Shown: in pieces, positions 46,992 through 56,969 of the stretch
Layout of the letters: every line of letters begins with the position of its first letter
How positions within the stretch are numbered: the first letter of the stretch is position 1
Source of the DNA: Rhizoclosmatium globosum
Taxonomy: Eukaryota; Chytridiomycota; Chytridiomycetes; Chytridiales; Chytriomycetaceae
Direction of reading: 5' to 3'
DNA length: 64,000 nt
Assembly (NCBI GenBank): GCA_002104985.1
Contig: MCGO01000201.1
Location: forward strand, 1-64,000
Position numbers and translations under genes: made by a program
Notes under the pieces: model-generated
Seen by the model: the letters and a program-made list of their open reading frames with translations, nothing else
What the model was told of the DNA's origin: nothing
Databases searched by the model: none

Positions 46992-49626
46992 ATGATGAAG
47001 GCATTTCTTGCGAGGGGAAAGGGCGTCGCGCCAAATTTTGCCCCAACACCCGAGCAAGTAGCTCAAAATGCCGCGGCTGCCAAGAAAAGAGCTGCATTTG
47101 AGTTCTTCACGGAAAAACTGAACCTCCCAACTGCTGTTCTGGTCGGACGGCCAACAAAAGACTACCTGGAAAAGGTTGCTAAACGTGGCGAGCTTTTGAA
47201 AGAATACATGGCTTTGGATGGTCCCCAAACTGTGGCAGAGTGGTATGCAGAGCAGGACCTTCCTGCACTACCCCCAGCAACTTTTGCAAGCAAGCATACA
47301 GAAAACTCTGAACCAAAGACATATTACTCAAAAGACCCATCTGTCCAGAAGTTGTATGACGAGAAGTGGCATTTTTGGGCTGGAGATGGTGAGTTCCGTC
47401 TCCACGTCAACGTCAAACTAAAACTGTCATTAGGCTCTCACATCGGGTTTAAAACTATTGATCAGTGGATTACGGATATACAAGTAGCGTACAATATTAC
47501 TGTTGCTCGTTCAACTGCTGGGGATTATCGAAAACGGTACATTACACTTTACAATGAATGTCGTGCCAATAATTGGGGATCAAATGGCCCCCTTGCTGTA
47601 AAGCGGAAGCGTCAGGCATTGAGAGTCAAGCCAAATCTGGTCGAAGCTGTTGTTGTTGCTGCAAAGGAGAGAGCCCAGCGAAAGGCCCAATTGGAACCAC
47701 CTTCTGATCGTATGAAGTTGGGTCCTGTCGCAGCTGCCGAACTTGTTGCCCTTTGTATTGAGCACAAGGACTATCCAGGGTTTGGTGTTGAGATTGTGGC
47801 GGCGTTTGCCAATCAAGTGCACAAGCGTCACTACCCATTTGAGCCTGATTGGACTCCAAGCTCCACGTACGCCTATTGGTTCCTACTATCAGAAGCGCAA
47901 TTTTGTAATCGTCGTGTGACTGGTTCTAAGGCTACTGCTGCCCAAGTTGTTGAGCAGGAGAGGTTGTTTGGCTTGTTGTTGGACGAGTTGGCCATTCTTA
48001 TTGCCAATGGCATGCCTTTGACCCACCTAGTTTGCTGCGATGAATATGGGGCGCATCTCATCCCACAAGGCGACAGGAAATGGGAGTTGAAAGGGTCAAA
48101 ACATGTGGAATCGATGTTTCCCAAGGATAAACGCCAATACACTGGAAATCTTGCAGTGGACGCAACTGGAAACGTTGTTGCAATTCACATGATCCTTGCT
48201 GGAAAGACTGATCGCAGTTTGCCATCGCAAGAAACCCGAGAATTGTTTCCTCGTTTTGTTTTCCACAAAACAAGCAATCATTGGTGTGATCATGACACCA
48301 AAGTTGGATTTGTGGTACGAATCTACACTGTTTTGAAGGAAAAGGAGGCTTCTCGCCGCAGAATTTCTGTTGCGGATGTAACCTCTTTTCTTTGCGTTCT
48401 CTTGCTTGATTGCTGGCCTGTGAATCTCACTGCCAAATTTCGATCCGAAATCAAGGAGAAATGTCCTGGAATGCTTCTATTTTTTATTCCAGCTGGAGGA
48501 ACAGGGACATATCAGGTGAGTTTTTTTGATCAGTGCAGCATTTATTTCAAATAATCAACAGATCAATGACACACATCTCCATAAGCCATTGAAAGACATG
48601 CTGAAAAACCTTACAAGCTCATTCATATTCAGAGTTTTGACTGATTTGAAGGAGCAAAAAGCGGCTGACTTGGCAGCAGGATTACCACCCCTTGAAGCAG
48701 AAGCAAATCGAATTGCAGCATTGAAGCGACGCTTAAGAATGGATTCGTTGAAGGATTTGGCTGTGGACTGGACAGAAAGGGCCTGTAACAGATTGGAAGA
48801 GATTGGTGACGATGGAAAGAACATCATTCAAAGAGGATGGAACGACATTTACCTGGACAAAGCTTTGGATCCAGATTTCATTGTTGCAGCTCGTTTTCGG
48901 AAGGCTGAACGTGCCGCAAAACAAGCTGCGGAATTGAAAGAAAAGGAGGAGGCGGCCCAAGCCGCTGTATTGATTACTGCTGTTGGAATGCCGCCAGGAG
49001 AAATCGTTGCTGCAATGACAGAGGCAAGAAATGCTGTTGCTGCAGCAGCAAGAGAGGCAGCCAACAATCCACTGGGATGGGATGATGTTCAAGTTGTAGC
49101 CAGGGCTGAAGCTGCGTTTCACGAAGGCCAGATCCCTAAGAAACGGACTCTCCGTTCCTCTGCCAAACCAAGACCTGGCAAAGGAAAGTCACTGAAGCGG
49201 AAATTGGGAACAGGATCTGCTGTGGAGAGAATGGTAGCTGAACGTGTAACCAAGGCACGTCGCAAAGGACCCTCCAACGTTTCCAGAGCTCCAATGGTAA
49301 AAGAAATGAAAGCATTCCTGAAATCGAAGGATGTGGAAGTGGTAGGGAGAGGGCGGCTCATTGACTTGAAGTCGAAAATTGAATTGAGTGGGTGGTGGGC
49401 CGACCTCCAAAGCTTTGTTGCTGAGTACAGGAAAGGGAGAGAAGGAGACTTGACTGAGGACCAGCAAGCTGCGCAGCAGGAGGACGATGTAGAGGAGGAA
49501 GAGGTCGAGGAAGAGGAAAGAGAGGGTGTAGAAGCAGAGGAAGTCAACTTGCAGTCTGAGGAAAGCGAGAGCGACGATGATGACAGTGAGGATGTAGATT
49601 ATGAGAGTGAGGTGGAAGTGTGGTGA
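46992..49626 (+). CDS. DDE-superfamily transposase-like protein with SAP-like segment
   Basis: Two exons joined at a 46 bp intron (48516-48561). The N-terminal third is basic with a possible DNA-binding helical region (TIDQWITDIQVAYNITVARS). The DDE_1-type catalytic core follows: first Asp in LVCCDEYGAHLIPQGDRKWE, the KRQYTGNLAVDATGNV segment, second Asp in VLLLDCWPVN, then FFIPAGGTGTYQ joined to INDTHLHKPLKDM with the third Asp. This layout is that of pogo-like elements widespread in fungi. After the core come a long Ala/Glu/Arg helical region, a SAP-like motif (MKAFLKSKDVEVVGRGRLID) and a very acidic tail ending about 49626. No convincing inverted repeats or target duplication flank it. It may be an old insertion or a host-adopted gene. 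Confidence 0.8.
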
Positions 49627-50050
49627 GGTGGACGTGACGTGACGTGTGAGATAATGTTACAAAGAGAGAATCCGACTTATGAAATTCCTTTTTGAAATAA
49701 ATCCGAGAACTTATAATTATTATTTATTGATCTGACATTTTCCAATCTGAGAAGATAGAGTAAATACGGTATAAACCTTTTACAGCGCATAATTTCTTTG
49801 TTCTCGAAGGATTCTCTGTTCCTTTGTTCAGAAAAAGATTCCTGTATGAACGTCTCGCCTCGCCCTTCTTTCTCGCCTCGCCCCTTGTTCTTTACGCCTA
49901 ACTATTACTATTTAAAGTGTTCAAACCGTTTTGCTCTCTCTTATTTATCTGCGTGTTCTCTTCTATCCCCTATCTCACTGATTTTGGTGGTACTACTTGA
50001 TTCTAACACGTGTCTTGTACAGTCCATCATAGCACTCGAATAAACGCGTA
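49627..50050. other. Intergenic region
   Basis: About 420 bp, AT-rich. It contains gaatccgac at 49668-49676 and aaatccgag at 49699-49707, resembling the direct motifs on the other side of the transposase-like gene. No gene seen. Confidence 0.45.
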
Positions 50051-50996
50051 ATGTTTAATTCCCGTGCAAGATTAAGCGATCACGAGACTTCCTACAACTC
50101 AAACTGGTCACTTGGATTAACAACGGATCTGGACCCTGAACGCACTGAGTACACGAGGTATGATAATTTTATTCAGTGTTCGTAGTTTTTAGTGTTAAGA
50201 TATTCTTTGATATAGCCTGGGTTTCGTGGGAAGTCTTTGGGCTGCTGCTGTGTGGATCAAGACGGAACTTTTGCTTACTGGGTCAGTTGCGGTTCCAACC
50301 GCTTCAAAGCCAGTCGCGATGATGACTGAGTTGAAAGTGAAGAAGCGCGTATCTTTGTAAGTCTTCGAAAGTTGTTCAGTTTTTCGATTACCAAACTGAC
50401 TCCAGCGAAACAACAAATACAGCTCCACGGACGCGCCATCCATATGTGAAGTGATGCGAACAGTAAAAAAGGGAGAACCGAAAAAAGAGCTTGACTTTCT
50501 GGAGCGCTACTGCAAGTATCTCTATTCTCGAGAGATGGGTACCTACAGGCCGGGATCCAAAAAGGAGACAAGGTATGACGCAGTTGACATGCTTTGCTTT
50601 GGAGGATCCAAAGTATCCAAAGCACAGGCATTGTGTGGGCTTGAGCGGTGGCGAATGCGAGAAGGGCTTGAGATGCAATCGGTCAAGTACTTGCGTGCCG
50701 AGGCTGTCGTTCATAAACGAGCGTATGCTGTCAGCGGATCAAATGAATTTGACGCGATTGAGTTTGAAATGAGTTGGACTGGGCCGCAGTTTGAGGCTTT
50801 TGTTTCTAAAAACCACGACGAGTTGATGGAGTGGAGGGCATTGAAAAAGAAGGAACAATGTGGCGGTATGTTTCTCAGTTTTGTTCATTATCAGCGCTTA
50901 CTCCTCAAAAGCTCGTTCTACGGCGCGCTGATCTCTGCCACCTCATTATTCTTTGATCATCACGGGTACCAACGACCGAAAACCAACCCCCTTTGA
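50051..50996 (+). CDS. Orphan family protein, copy 2
   Basis: Same family as the gene at 44847. Exon 1 starts at 50051 (MFNSRARLSDHETSYNSNWS). Exon 2, about 50216-50355, reads LGFVGSLWAAAVWIKTELLL, a possible hydrophobic segment. The last exon reads STDAPSICEVMRTVKKGEPK and then the conserved LERYCKYLYSREMGTYRPG, FGGSKVSKAQALCGLERWR and FDAIEFEMSWTGPQFEAF. The C-terminus after about 50865 differs from copy 1 and has a different hydrophobic end. Exon edges are inferred from phase and comparison with copy 1. Confidence 0.55.
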
Positions 50997-51209
50997 TTCT
51001 CCAACGTGCCAACAATGAATCTGATCATAAATGCACCAATTCTCGGCCACAATCATCAATCTTATTGAATGACTCAAGCGTTCCCAAGGTCTCCCAACCT
51101 CAGCCACTTGAACGAAGTCTTTTTCACTACAAACATCAACCACATTTACTCATCATTTAATTTATAAATAATAATCATTTCCATCTCTCTTATTTACAAA
51201 CAGGGAAAG

Positions 51210-53850
51210 ATGGAGTTTGAAGGCGACTTCATCTCGAGCCAAAGCGCAGCGTCTGTGCTCAAAGAACACAAACGCCGGGGCCACTTTGACCGTCTTCGCA
51301 AGGGCGTCGCCGAGGCCTTTGTTGCCGGCGGAGCATCGACGACTGAGCGAGCCGTGGCGGACGTGCTCCGAAGCGCCCTTGACCAACTCGCCGCAAAGAC
51401 CCAGAAAGACAAACTGTTTTCGAATGCATCGGCGTTGGACGCGGAACTGCGAAGTGCCGTTGAGAAGTGCGTGTGTTCCGTTGTTGTTTGTTGTTGAACG
51501 AAACCAGCTAAACCAACTAAACCATCCATCCATCCACCTAACTTGAAACAGACTCATCATGCCCGACCTCGCTCGGCCTCTCAGAGCATTCGTGGAGGCA
51601 AACGCGTCTCTTGTCCGCGAGTCCGTCACAGAGTGTCTGACTGCCCTTGCCGCCGAAGACAGACGGAAGAAGGAGGCGGAACTCGTCAAGCTGTCGGTAG
51701 ATGCCGCAAATGAAGCGAATGCAAAGTCAATGGACTCCCTCTTACCCCCACCTCCAGCTACAAACTCAAAGGAGAAGGATCCAGTCCAACCCGTCGCTAC
51801 CTTGACTACTAGTGTCGCTATGGAAGTCGATGCCGTACCACCAGAACCTGTCGTTGTTGTGGCCCCTTCTGTACCAGAGGAACCTGTTGCACCTGTCGAA
51901 ACCCAAACTCTGTCCGATATCAAAGAACCTACCTCAATACCCTCTGTATCTGCAAGCAGCAAAGTAACTCACGAAGACGCCGAGATTATGGAGATGGGCT
52001 CATCTGAAAAAGTTGGCGCGACTGTGCCGCCAGAACAAACGGCCACCGAAACTGAAAGGGAAACAACTGTTCCTCCTCAACGTCGTTCAAGTGCTCGAGT
52101 AGCTCCTCCAACTTCTACATCTTTGACTTCTTCTTCATCTTCAATGACTGCATCGCGTAAACGGAAATCGGCTTCTCCCTCGCTGGATGAAGAAGATGGG
52201 TCATCCGAGAATAAGGAATCAACAACCGACTTTACTGATACGCGTGCAGATTCGAGAAAGAAAGCAAAGAAAGAAACTAAACGAGGAGGAGGGGACGCCG
52301 AGGATGAGAAAGATTTGGGGGATGCCGATATGGACAAGACTGCAACTTTGGACAAGGAAGACGAAGGCGTTACTCTCGAAAAATCGAATTCAGATACTGT
52401 AATTGAAGGCTCAAACGAAGAATCATCTTCCTATCGTCGTGCAAGTAGTCGCGCTGGACGCAAATCTTCAGTGGTTGATGTTGACACTGATCAAGAAGAG
52501 GAGGACCGCGTGAAGGCAGCCGTTGCAGCGAAGCGAAAAGCTGGTTCTGCATCAAACACTGTTGCTTCAACTGGTATTGAAATTATTGCAGAGGAAGAAG
52601 ACGTTGATGAACTGGAAAAGAGTGTGAAATCAACAGGGCGTGGTGGTAGTCGACGTGTATCCTCTGCGAAACGAGGTGTCTCCTTGAGTAAAGATGGAAA
52701 TGAAGACAATGACAAGGATGTAGATATGGATGACGATAGAGAGGAGGTGGTTGTGGCGACAAAGCCGAAAGGAAAAGCTGGACGACCTCGGAAAGTTCCA
52801 GTGAAAGAATCAACTGAAGATCATGAGGATGAAGAGGATACTGTTGAAGCTGTGAAAGAACTCTCTCCAAAAGCAAAGGGAAAGGTGGTGCGACCTGCAC
52901 GGAAAACAAAACAGGCGGACGATGCTGATGAATCGGTGGACGACAAAGAGTCTGGTGACATTGAAAAGCAGGAAACTTTGGCTTCAACGAAAGGAAGGGG
53001 AGGTCGGTCGTCGCGGAGAGTTTCTCTCAAAGAACCGGTTGACGCTGAAGAATCAAACGATGAAGAAGAATCAGTGGACGTGGAAAAGAACGAACCGCCA
53101 GCGAAAGTCAAAGGGAAGGCTGGGCGACCTCGAAAAGTACCACTAAAGAAACCCGACAATAACGATGAGATGTCTGAAGATGGTGAAACAGAAACGCCTG
53201 CTCCTAGTAAGCCAAAAGGCAAACCGGGTCGACCACGTAAGACTCCTGTTAAGGAGCCCTTGAGCGATAACAGTGATGTAGACGAGAAGGAGGAAGAACC
53301 TGAAGCAAACCCGAAGGGAAAAGCTGGTCGACCGCGTAAAGTTCTTGTAAAAGAACCAATAAGTGAGGAAGAAGAAGTGAGTGAAACAGAAAAGCCGAAA
53401 GGAAGAGGTAGGGCACAATCAAGAAACGCTTCGAAACTTGATGAAAAGGGGGAAGAAGAGTCAAGTGTAGAGGAGGAGGAAGCTCAACCAAAAGGAAGAG
53501 GTGGTCGTCCTCGAAAAGCTGTCAAGGCTGCTGAAGACGATGCGGCCGGAACTGAGTCGGTTTCAGGAAATGAGGCCGCTACCAAACCAAAAGGAAAAGC
53601 GGGACGTCCCAAGAAGGTTTCTGTGAAGGAAATGGATGGCGATGATTCAAACGAGGGAGAAGATATCGATGGAGGGGAGAATCCTGCAAAAGAAGTAGTC
53701 AAAGATAAGACAAGCCGGAAGTCGTCTCGGCCTGGCTCTGCCAGTTCTGCTGGTGCAGGAAGGAAGAAAAAGGGTGGTGCGAAGAAAGAAGGAGCTGTTG
53801 GTCCAGATTCAGATTTGACAGATTTGGAAGAGCTGACGACTTCACCCTAA
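51210..53850 (+). CDS. Shg1/BOD1-domain protein with AT-hook tail
   Basis: The N-terminal ~120 residues (LKEHKRRGHFDRLRKGVAEA, then after an intron LIMPDLARPLRAFVEANASL) match the COMPASS component Shg1/BOD1 domain. Shg1 belongs to the Set1 complex that methylates histone H3 K4. The intron lies between about 51463 and 51551 and joins AVEK to LIMPD. The rest, about 750 residues, is acidic and disordered with a recurring basic unit K-G-K-x-G-R-P-R-K. Six copies have the canonical AT-hook core GRPRK/GRPKK (near 52775, 53120, 53222, 53325, 53503, 53600), and three more copies are degenerate. Vertebrate BOD1L also pairs this domain with an AT-hook. Chromatin targeting to AT-rich DNA is inferred. 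Confidence 0.82.
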
Positions 53851-53935
53851 TTTATGAAGCTATTTCTGATGCGATATATTTATTGTTCTTTGCTAATATA
53901 ATAAATGCTTTAAATCTGACTTCTACTTTTAACAT

Positions 53936-54796
53936 TCAAGTCTGATCATTCTTCTCCGCTTCTTGCTCAACTCGTCCTCTTGGGTTCCACCGAAGCATCT
54001 TCCAAAACTCAACACTTATGTCCGTGCGAAAGTAAAGAACTAATACTGGTGTAAATATACTATCGAGAGAAACAATCAATGGTAAGGCCCAGAAATACCA
54101 TGTCCTTGCATAAGGACTCTTTCTTTCAATTGCCAAAACTACTCGTGCCACCATCGTCGGAACATAGCAAACAAGAAATGTGCCTGTATATAAACACGTC
54201 GACATAAAAACGCGATTCACTTTTGCTTCCACTTCTGGTATCCCTGTAGATGCCATAAGGCGTTTTCGAACATACAAGAACGTAGACGTGTAAACATAAA
54301 TGATGGCAATTGTGATTCCATATGTATACGCAGCTGTTGATATCACCCAAAAGAGTCCGTATTCAGAAAACTGTAAATCATTGGGACCGATATGGACTGG
54401 GAGGTCAATCAGTCCAATTATGATACAAAGCAATCCCAGTGCAAACAAATATTTGCGAGTGTTTCGTTCTGGTAACTCGGGATATTTAATGTTCCATAAC
54501 CGATCCAGGCCAAGAGCGAGGTTGAAAGCAAAGAGAGCGTACACGAAGCATGAATTGAATGAGGAAAGGAGGCGCCAGAGGAGCCAGGGGAGACCTTGGT
54601 ATCGAAAAAGCATTTTTATATCTAGAAGAGCTTCGAATGTGCAGTATAGAAAGTGTGTTGTGATTATGTATGCGAGGAGGCGGTCTATTCGTGAGGTTTG
54701 GTTGATTCTGCGGTATAGTGTCCAGCAAAGGAGACCGTTAAGGACCATGTTGAAGATGTGGAGGCATGTAGAGGTTATGATGAATTCTCGAATCAT
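53936..54796 (-). CDS. Seven-helix receptor-like protein 1
   Basis: A single-exon 286-residue protein with seven hydrophobic segments spread over its length. After helix 3 it has LALGLDRLWNIKYPE, reminiscent of the D/E-R-Y region of class A G-protein-coupled receptors. Helix 7 ends in a PVLVLYFRTDI segment in the place of NPxxY. The tail is short and charged. It is a tandem paralogue of the next gene. Receptor class is inferred from topology; no ligand can be predicted. Confidence 0.6.
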   Translation of the reverse strand: MIREFIITSTCLHIFNMVLNGLLCWTLYRRINQTSRIDRLLAYIITTHFLYCTFEALLDIKMLFRYQGLPWLLWRLLSSFNSCFVYALFAFNLALGLDRLWNIKYPELPERNTRKYLFALGLLCIIIGLIDLPVHIGPNDLQFSEYGLFWVISTAAYTYGITIAIIYVYTSTFLYVRKRLMASTGIPEVEAKVNRVFMSTCLYTGTFLVCYVPTMVARVVLAIERKSPYARTWYFWALPLIVSLDSIFTPVLVLYFRTDISVEFWKMLRWNPRGRVEQEAEKNDQT

Positions 54797-54858
54797 TTGT
54801 TTGAGTTGAGATGTGGCGCTCTATTCTAATTATATTTTTTTTCGCCCTCCCATTCGCG

Positions 54859-55762
54859 TCACGGTCCAATACTTCCATCAGGATTAAAATATTTGGCGCC
54901 ATTTTCCTTATCTTCCGTGATGACATCGTGCTCCATTTGCCAAAAGTTCTTGATGCATTCTTGTCGAATATCTTGTCGGAAATAAATTATCATTAACGGC
55001 GTAGCTGTGGAATCAAATGATACTAATAGTGGCAGCGTATAATAGTACCATGTCTTTTCGTATGCGCTTTCGTTCCTGAGAAAGAGGACTGATCGAGTGA
55101 TTAAAGTTGGGAAGTAGCAGAGCAAGAACACTGCAGTGTACATAAAACAAGAAAAGAATACGCGTCGGAGTTTTATATGCACGTCTGGTATTCCCGTACT
55201 TGCTGCCAATCGAGTTCGTACATACAGATATGTGCTGCTGTATCCAAACAATTGATAATACCACACCCCAAGTAAAAATACTAGTACCAACAGCCCATAA
55301 ATACGAATAGTCCTCCACTTGGGTACTAGGTGATAAATGAATTGGTGCATCGATTGTTGCGACAACTACACAAGCGAGAGCAATCACCAAAAAATACTTT
55401 TGCGTCTGCCTCTCACTCAATTCACTATATTTGACACTCCAAAGTCGATCCAATCCAAGAGCCAAGTTGAGTCCAAACAGGGAAAAGACGAACCACGAGT
55501 TGAAGGTATAGATCAGACCAAGGACAATATAAGGAAACCCTCGGTATCCAACAAGTATTTTGATGTCGAATAAGAGTTGGAAGAATGAATATGCGCAGTG
55601 TGTTGCGAGCGTTGTTGCTACGATTCTGTCCATTCGAGTTTGGAGGGATTGTTTTGAGCGAATCATCACTAGGAATAGAAACCCGTTCAAGAGCGTGTTG
55701 ATTGATTGGAGGACTAGGTTGGTTGCTATGAAAGCTTGTACGGTCTTGTATGGGATGGTCAT
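54859..55762 (-). pseudogene. Seven-helix receptor-like protein 2, frameshifted
   Basis: A tandem paralogue of the gene at 53936, sharing LALGLDRLWSVKYSELSER, ASTGIPDVHIKLRRVF and CYFPTLITRSVLFL. It starts at 55762 (MTIPYKTV). Near 55250 the frame changes inside helix 5: TWGVVLSIV is in one frame and YSSTYLYVRTRLAASTGIP in the next. No GT-AG pair of reasonable length restores the frame. Everything downstream is intact to the stop at 54859, so the break may be recent or a consensus error. Confidence 0.6.
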
Positions 55763-56435
55763 TTTGCCTCTCCAAAAATAGAAGTCAACCTTGTCTCCAA
55801 GTGGAATGAAACACAAATTCTTAAAACGTAAAACTACTTCCATGCAGAAGTGATCTATTTATTCGTTTTTGCGTCCCAGGTTCCCCCACCATTAGTTTCA
55901 CCTCATGGTAATTCTGACACCGATCCAATCGTCATTTTCGTGTAGAACACAGAAGTCTGTTATTGATATCAAGAATTGATACCTCTGGAAAGTTAGGAAA
56001 GGGAGTTGTTTGGTTCCAAGAAGCCGCAGTGTTTTAAAAATGGCGATTACCTTTAATTCAGAAGAGTGCGTGAAATCAGCAGTGCGGCAGTTTCAAGAAA
56101 CAGAAGGTCACCTATCAGTTCGGATCAACGTCGCTGGCATAGATTCATTTCATTCATGAGTCTTTATTTGAGATTAGTCGGAAGTGAGAAAGATTTCATT
56201 TCTTCCTAAAATCTGTTGTTTGCCAAATGAATACATTGTTTGTTATTCTTACGATTTCAAAAAAGAAACCCCTGTGCTTGTGCAAAGTTAAAGTTTCGAA
56301 GCCTTCTTCGAGATTCACATAAATAATTGACATCAAAATCAAAAGTGAAAGCTTCATTGTGAGTAAACTCATTTCACCCAAATCAAGATTAATTTCAATC
56401 TCTTCTCCATAGATAAAGTAAAGTAGTAACGCACA
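55763..56435. other. Intergenic region
   Basis: About 670 bp without a gene that I can support. AT-rich, with no tandem repeat and no RNA gene seen. Confidence 0.5.
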
Positions 56436-56500
56436 ATGTTACGAAGACTACGATTCAACTTATCGAATCCAGTTTGGCCTTTGGCTTTGGTTGTGATAAA
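56436..56500 (+). pseudogene. Orphan family, N-terminal remnant beside tRNA
   Basis: The sequence atgttacg, agactacgattcaacttatc and gtttggcctttggctttggt matches the first exon of the orphan-family gene at 44847, minus about 18 bases after the start. Similarity ends at about 56500, roughly 115 bases from the tRNA-Leu gene. Confidence 0.6.
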
Positions 56501-56615
56501 AAACGATTTCTTGGACTTATTTACAAGAACAGATTGGAACACTTTTTGTTTAATGCATTTGTGTTTGTTTTTTCTGGATCCATATTTAGCTTCTACCCAC
56601 AAAGCAGAAAAAGAG

Positions 56616-56697
56616 TGAGCAGAGTGGGATTCGAACCCACGCCTCCGGAGAGACTGCGGCCTTAACGCAGCACCTTGGACCGCTCGGTCATCTGCCC
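56616..56697 (-). tRNA. tRNA-Leu (anticodon AAG)
   Basis: On the minus strand the acceptor arms GGGCAGA and TCTGCTC pair over seven positions, with one G-U. The D arm has the internal A-box pattern TGACCGAGCGGTCCAAGG. The anticodon stem CTGCG/CGCAG encloses TTAAGGC, placing AAG as anticodon. A long variable arm (TCTCTCCGGAGG), typical of tRNA-Leu, is followed by the T arm GTGGGTTCGAATCCCAC. No intron. The final CCA is not encoded. Confidence 0.96.
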
Positions 56698-56969
56698 TTG
56701 GTGACTTTATCGATTTAGATGCCTACTTATTACCTCTAATTCTCTGCACGTCATAAAATGAAGCGAATAATTAGTAAGTCGCCATATCTAAAGCAGTATT
56801 TCGGACCAGTGACAAGGAATGTTGCAGAAATGAAGAAGAAGGAAAAGTAGACTGGCTCAAAGTGTGAAGGGCAAAATGAATGTGCAGAAGAAGTTCAAAA
56901 TACTTCATTGCACGTGATAACAAACGACAGAAATAATGCAAAAAGAAAACATTCACTTCCCTTTCGAAA

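Noticed and set aside
46861..49760. Terminal inverted repeats and target duplication around the DDE gene
   Set aside because: Only short direct motifs (taatccgac-like) occur on both sides. Reverse-complement comparison of the flanks gave nothing longer than chance.
55236..55262. A short intron to repair the frame in receptor-like gene 2
   Set aside because: The only candidate GT-AG segments are about 24-29 bp and none restores the required phase.
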